Assembly: GCF_040183065.1 (NCBI RefSeq)
Contig: NC_091131.1
Span: 17,629,300-17,693,299, forward strand
Length of the DNA: 64,000 bases
Source: Periplaneta americana
Lineage: Eukaryota > Arthropoda > Insecta > Blattodea > Blattidae
Direction of reading: 5' to 3'
Below the pieces are notes generated by a model that saw nothing but the letters and a program-made list of their open reading frames with translations, was not told the DNA's origin and did no database searches. Both the position numbers and the translations under genes were made by a program. This document shows positions 60,365 to 64,000 of this stretch, piece after piece; within the stretch, counting starts at the first letter, position 1, and every line of letters starts with the position of its first letter.

Positions 60365-61140
60365 ATATTGTGAATTTTATTAGTAACAACAATGTAATTT
60401 ATTCGCCACAACAATAATTTCTTTCTACAATTCGCCTTAAACGCTCTCGTCAACAATTGGATTTTCACTTAACACAGTATTCGTTATAGCACTCCACCGA
60501 CGACAATGATAATTTACTTGGACTAGTACGAACAACAATGAACTGTTAATTTTAACTAATATTTACAAAGCACTATTTACAAATCAGAACTATCAGTTCT
60601 CAGTTCACAGTTCTTCTAGCTCAGTCACTCGAGTTCACAGTATCTCGAACCACAGACCTCCAGAGACAGTTCACTGTACTCGAACTCGGGTCCCTCCAAC
60701 TGCGGTCCACTGCACTCGAACTCAGGTCCCTCCAACTGCGGTCCACTGCACTCGAACTCAGGCCTTCGGATGCTGATACAGTTGCGGACGCACACTCGAG
60801 TCGAACTCCGGTACACAAGACTGGCTTGCTTGCTCTGGCTTTCTCACTGACTGGCTGACTAATCAACTGAAAACTCTGCTCTCGTTCCTTCGCGTCCGTA
60901 ATTTATAACCACAGCGACGTAGCCTCGAAGGTTCCACGCGTCTCTAGAGATGGCACTCCAGAAAAATCCCGAGCCCTCTCCTCTCTACCAGCACCAGATG
61001 CGCGCGCACTCTCTCTTCACTCTCTCGCCGCGTTGGCCCTTTCCCCTCTTCGCCGCGCGCCATCACAAAGTGCTCCGCGCGATCTTCTCTCTTGCGGGAC
61101 GCTGGTCGTGAGTTCGAATCTCACGTCGCTGTCACAATAT
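60365..61140 (-). mobile_element. Right copy of the inverted 770-bp LTR-like repeat
   Basis: Reverse complement of 58846-59610 with few differences, including the T-arm-like stem (61109-61128), TATA box complement (60902), the tandem CACTGCACTCGAACTC units (60675-60760) and AATAAATTAC complement (60397). Unit counts differ slightly between copies. Confidence 0.8.

Positions 61141-64000
<2,860 letters not shown>

Noticed and set aside
60621-60866. Repetitive ORF with SSSAVDRSWRD units as a structural protein
   Set aside because: It is a translation of the 36-bp tandem units in the LTR-like repeat; the same DNA in the other copy reads differently and no start context is present.

Overview
The window is AT-rich, repeat-dense animal DNA with one spliced host gene. 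I read it as an insect, probably a cockroach or termite (Blattodea). The basis is recognition of repeat families: the LINE carboxy-terminal peptide with [10 protein letters not shown] and INLAQDRD motifs, a tRNA-derived SINE of about 255 bp, and internally deleted mariner-type elements. No database was searched, so species and family names come from memory of the families.

Host gene. A RUFY1/2-like gene (RUN domain, coiled coils, FYVE domain) lies on the minus strand. Nine constitutive exons are visible between 57484 and 26432, all with GT-AG borders and mutually consistent phases. In transcript order they are 57484-57306, 54633-54524, 53076-52869, 51293-51133, 48596-48299, 42375-42235, 39876-39779, 31559-31343 and 26662-26432. 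Together they give about 547 codons running from inside the RUN domain into the FYVE finger. The first coding exon(s) lie above 57484 and were not found. The last FYVE exon is not visible below 26432. A second copy of the exon-7 coding segment (40150-39983) starts in the same phase but ends in a stop codon. It is either an alternative last exon for a FYVE-less isoform or a decaying duplicate.

Inside the RUFY intron 57305-54634, on the same strand, is a GC-rich 150-codon open frame (56634-56179) resembling the middle of tubulin polyglutamylase complex subunit 2 (TPGS2). It lacks both ends of the family.

The rest is transposable elements, often nested. LINE remnants fall into at least six groups: R2-like endonuclease carboxy-termini (16.6-17.2, 42.6-42.9 and 46.5-47.1 kb); Jockey/CR1-like pieces with a 3' hairpin (15.5-16.5, 51.7-52.7 and 57.6-58.2 kb); others at 2.6, 4.9-6.8, 8.7, 11.6, 18.0, 19.0, 19.9-20.5, 29.8-30.4, 44.6, 47.4-48.0 and 49.2-49.7 kb. 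tRNA-derived SINEs with target-site duplications sit at 0.4, 22.9, 24.5, 28.1, 35.9, 44.9-45.6 and 48.9 kb, and a three-unit tandem array of a different one at 25.5-26.4 kb. DNA transposons defined by inverted ends include P-like with a THAP piece (3.56-4.73 kb), hAT-like (13.0-13.8 and 45.87-46.07 kb; probable 55.2-55.8 kb), mariner (30.37-31.08 kb), DUF4817 mariner-like (26.8-27.5 kb), piggyBac-like (37.76-38.69 kb) and several unclassified foldback elements. The right end is a composite of two head-to-head 770-bp repeats (58.85-61.14 kb) and a perfect AGT array from 61753 to the end of the window.

I found no operon, CRISPR array or phage-like system. The points most worth following up are the duplicated RUFY exon, the TPGS2-like fragment, the in-frame-deleted mariner ORF, the nested-insertion loci and the giant AGT array.
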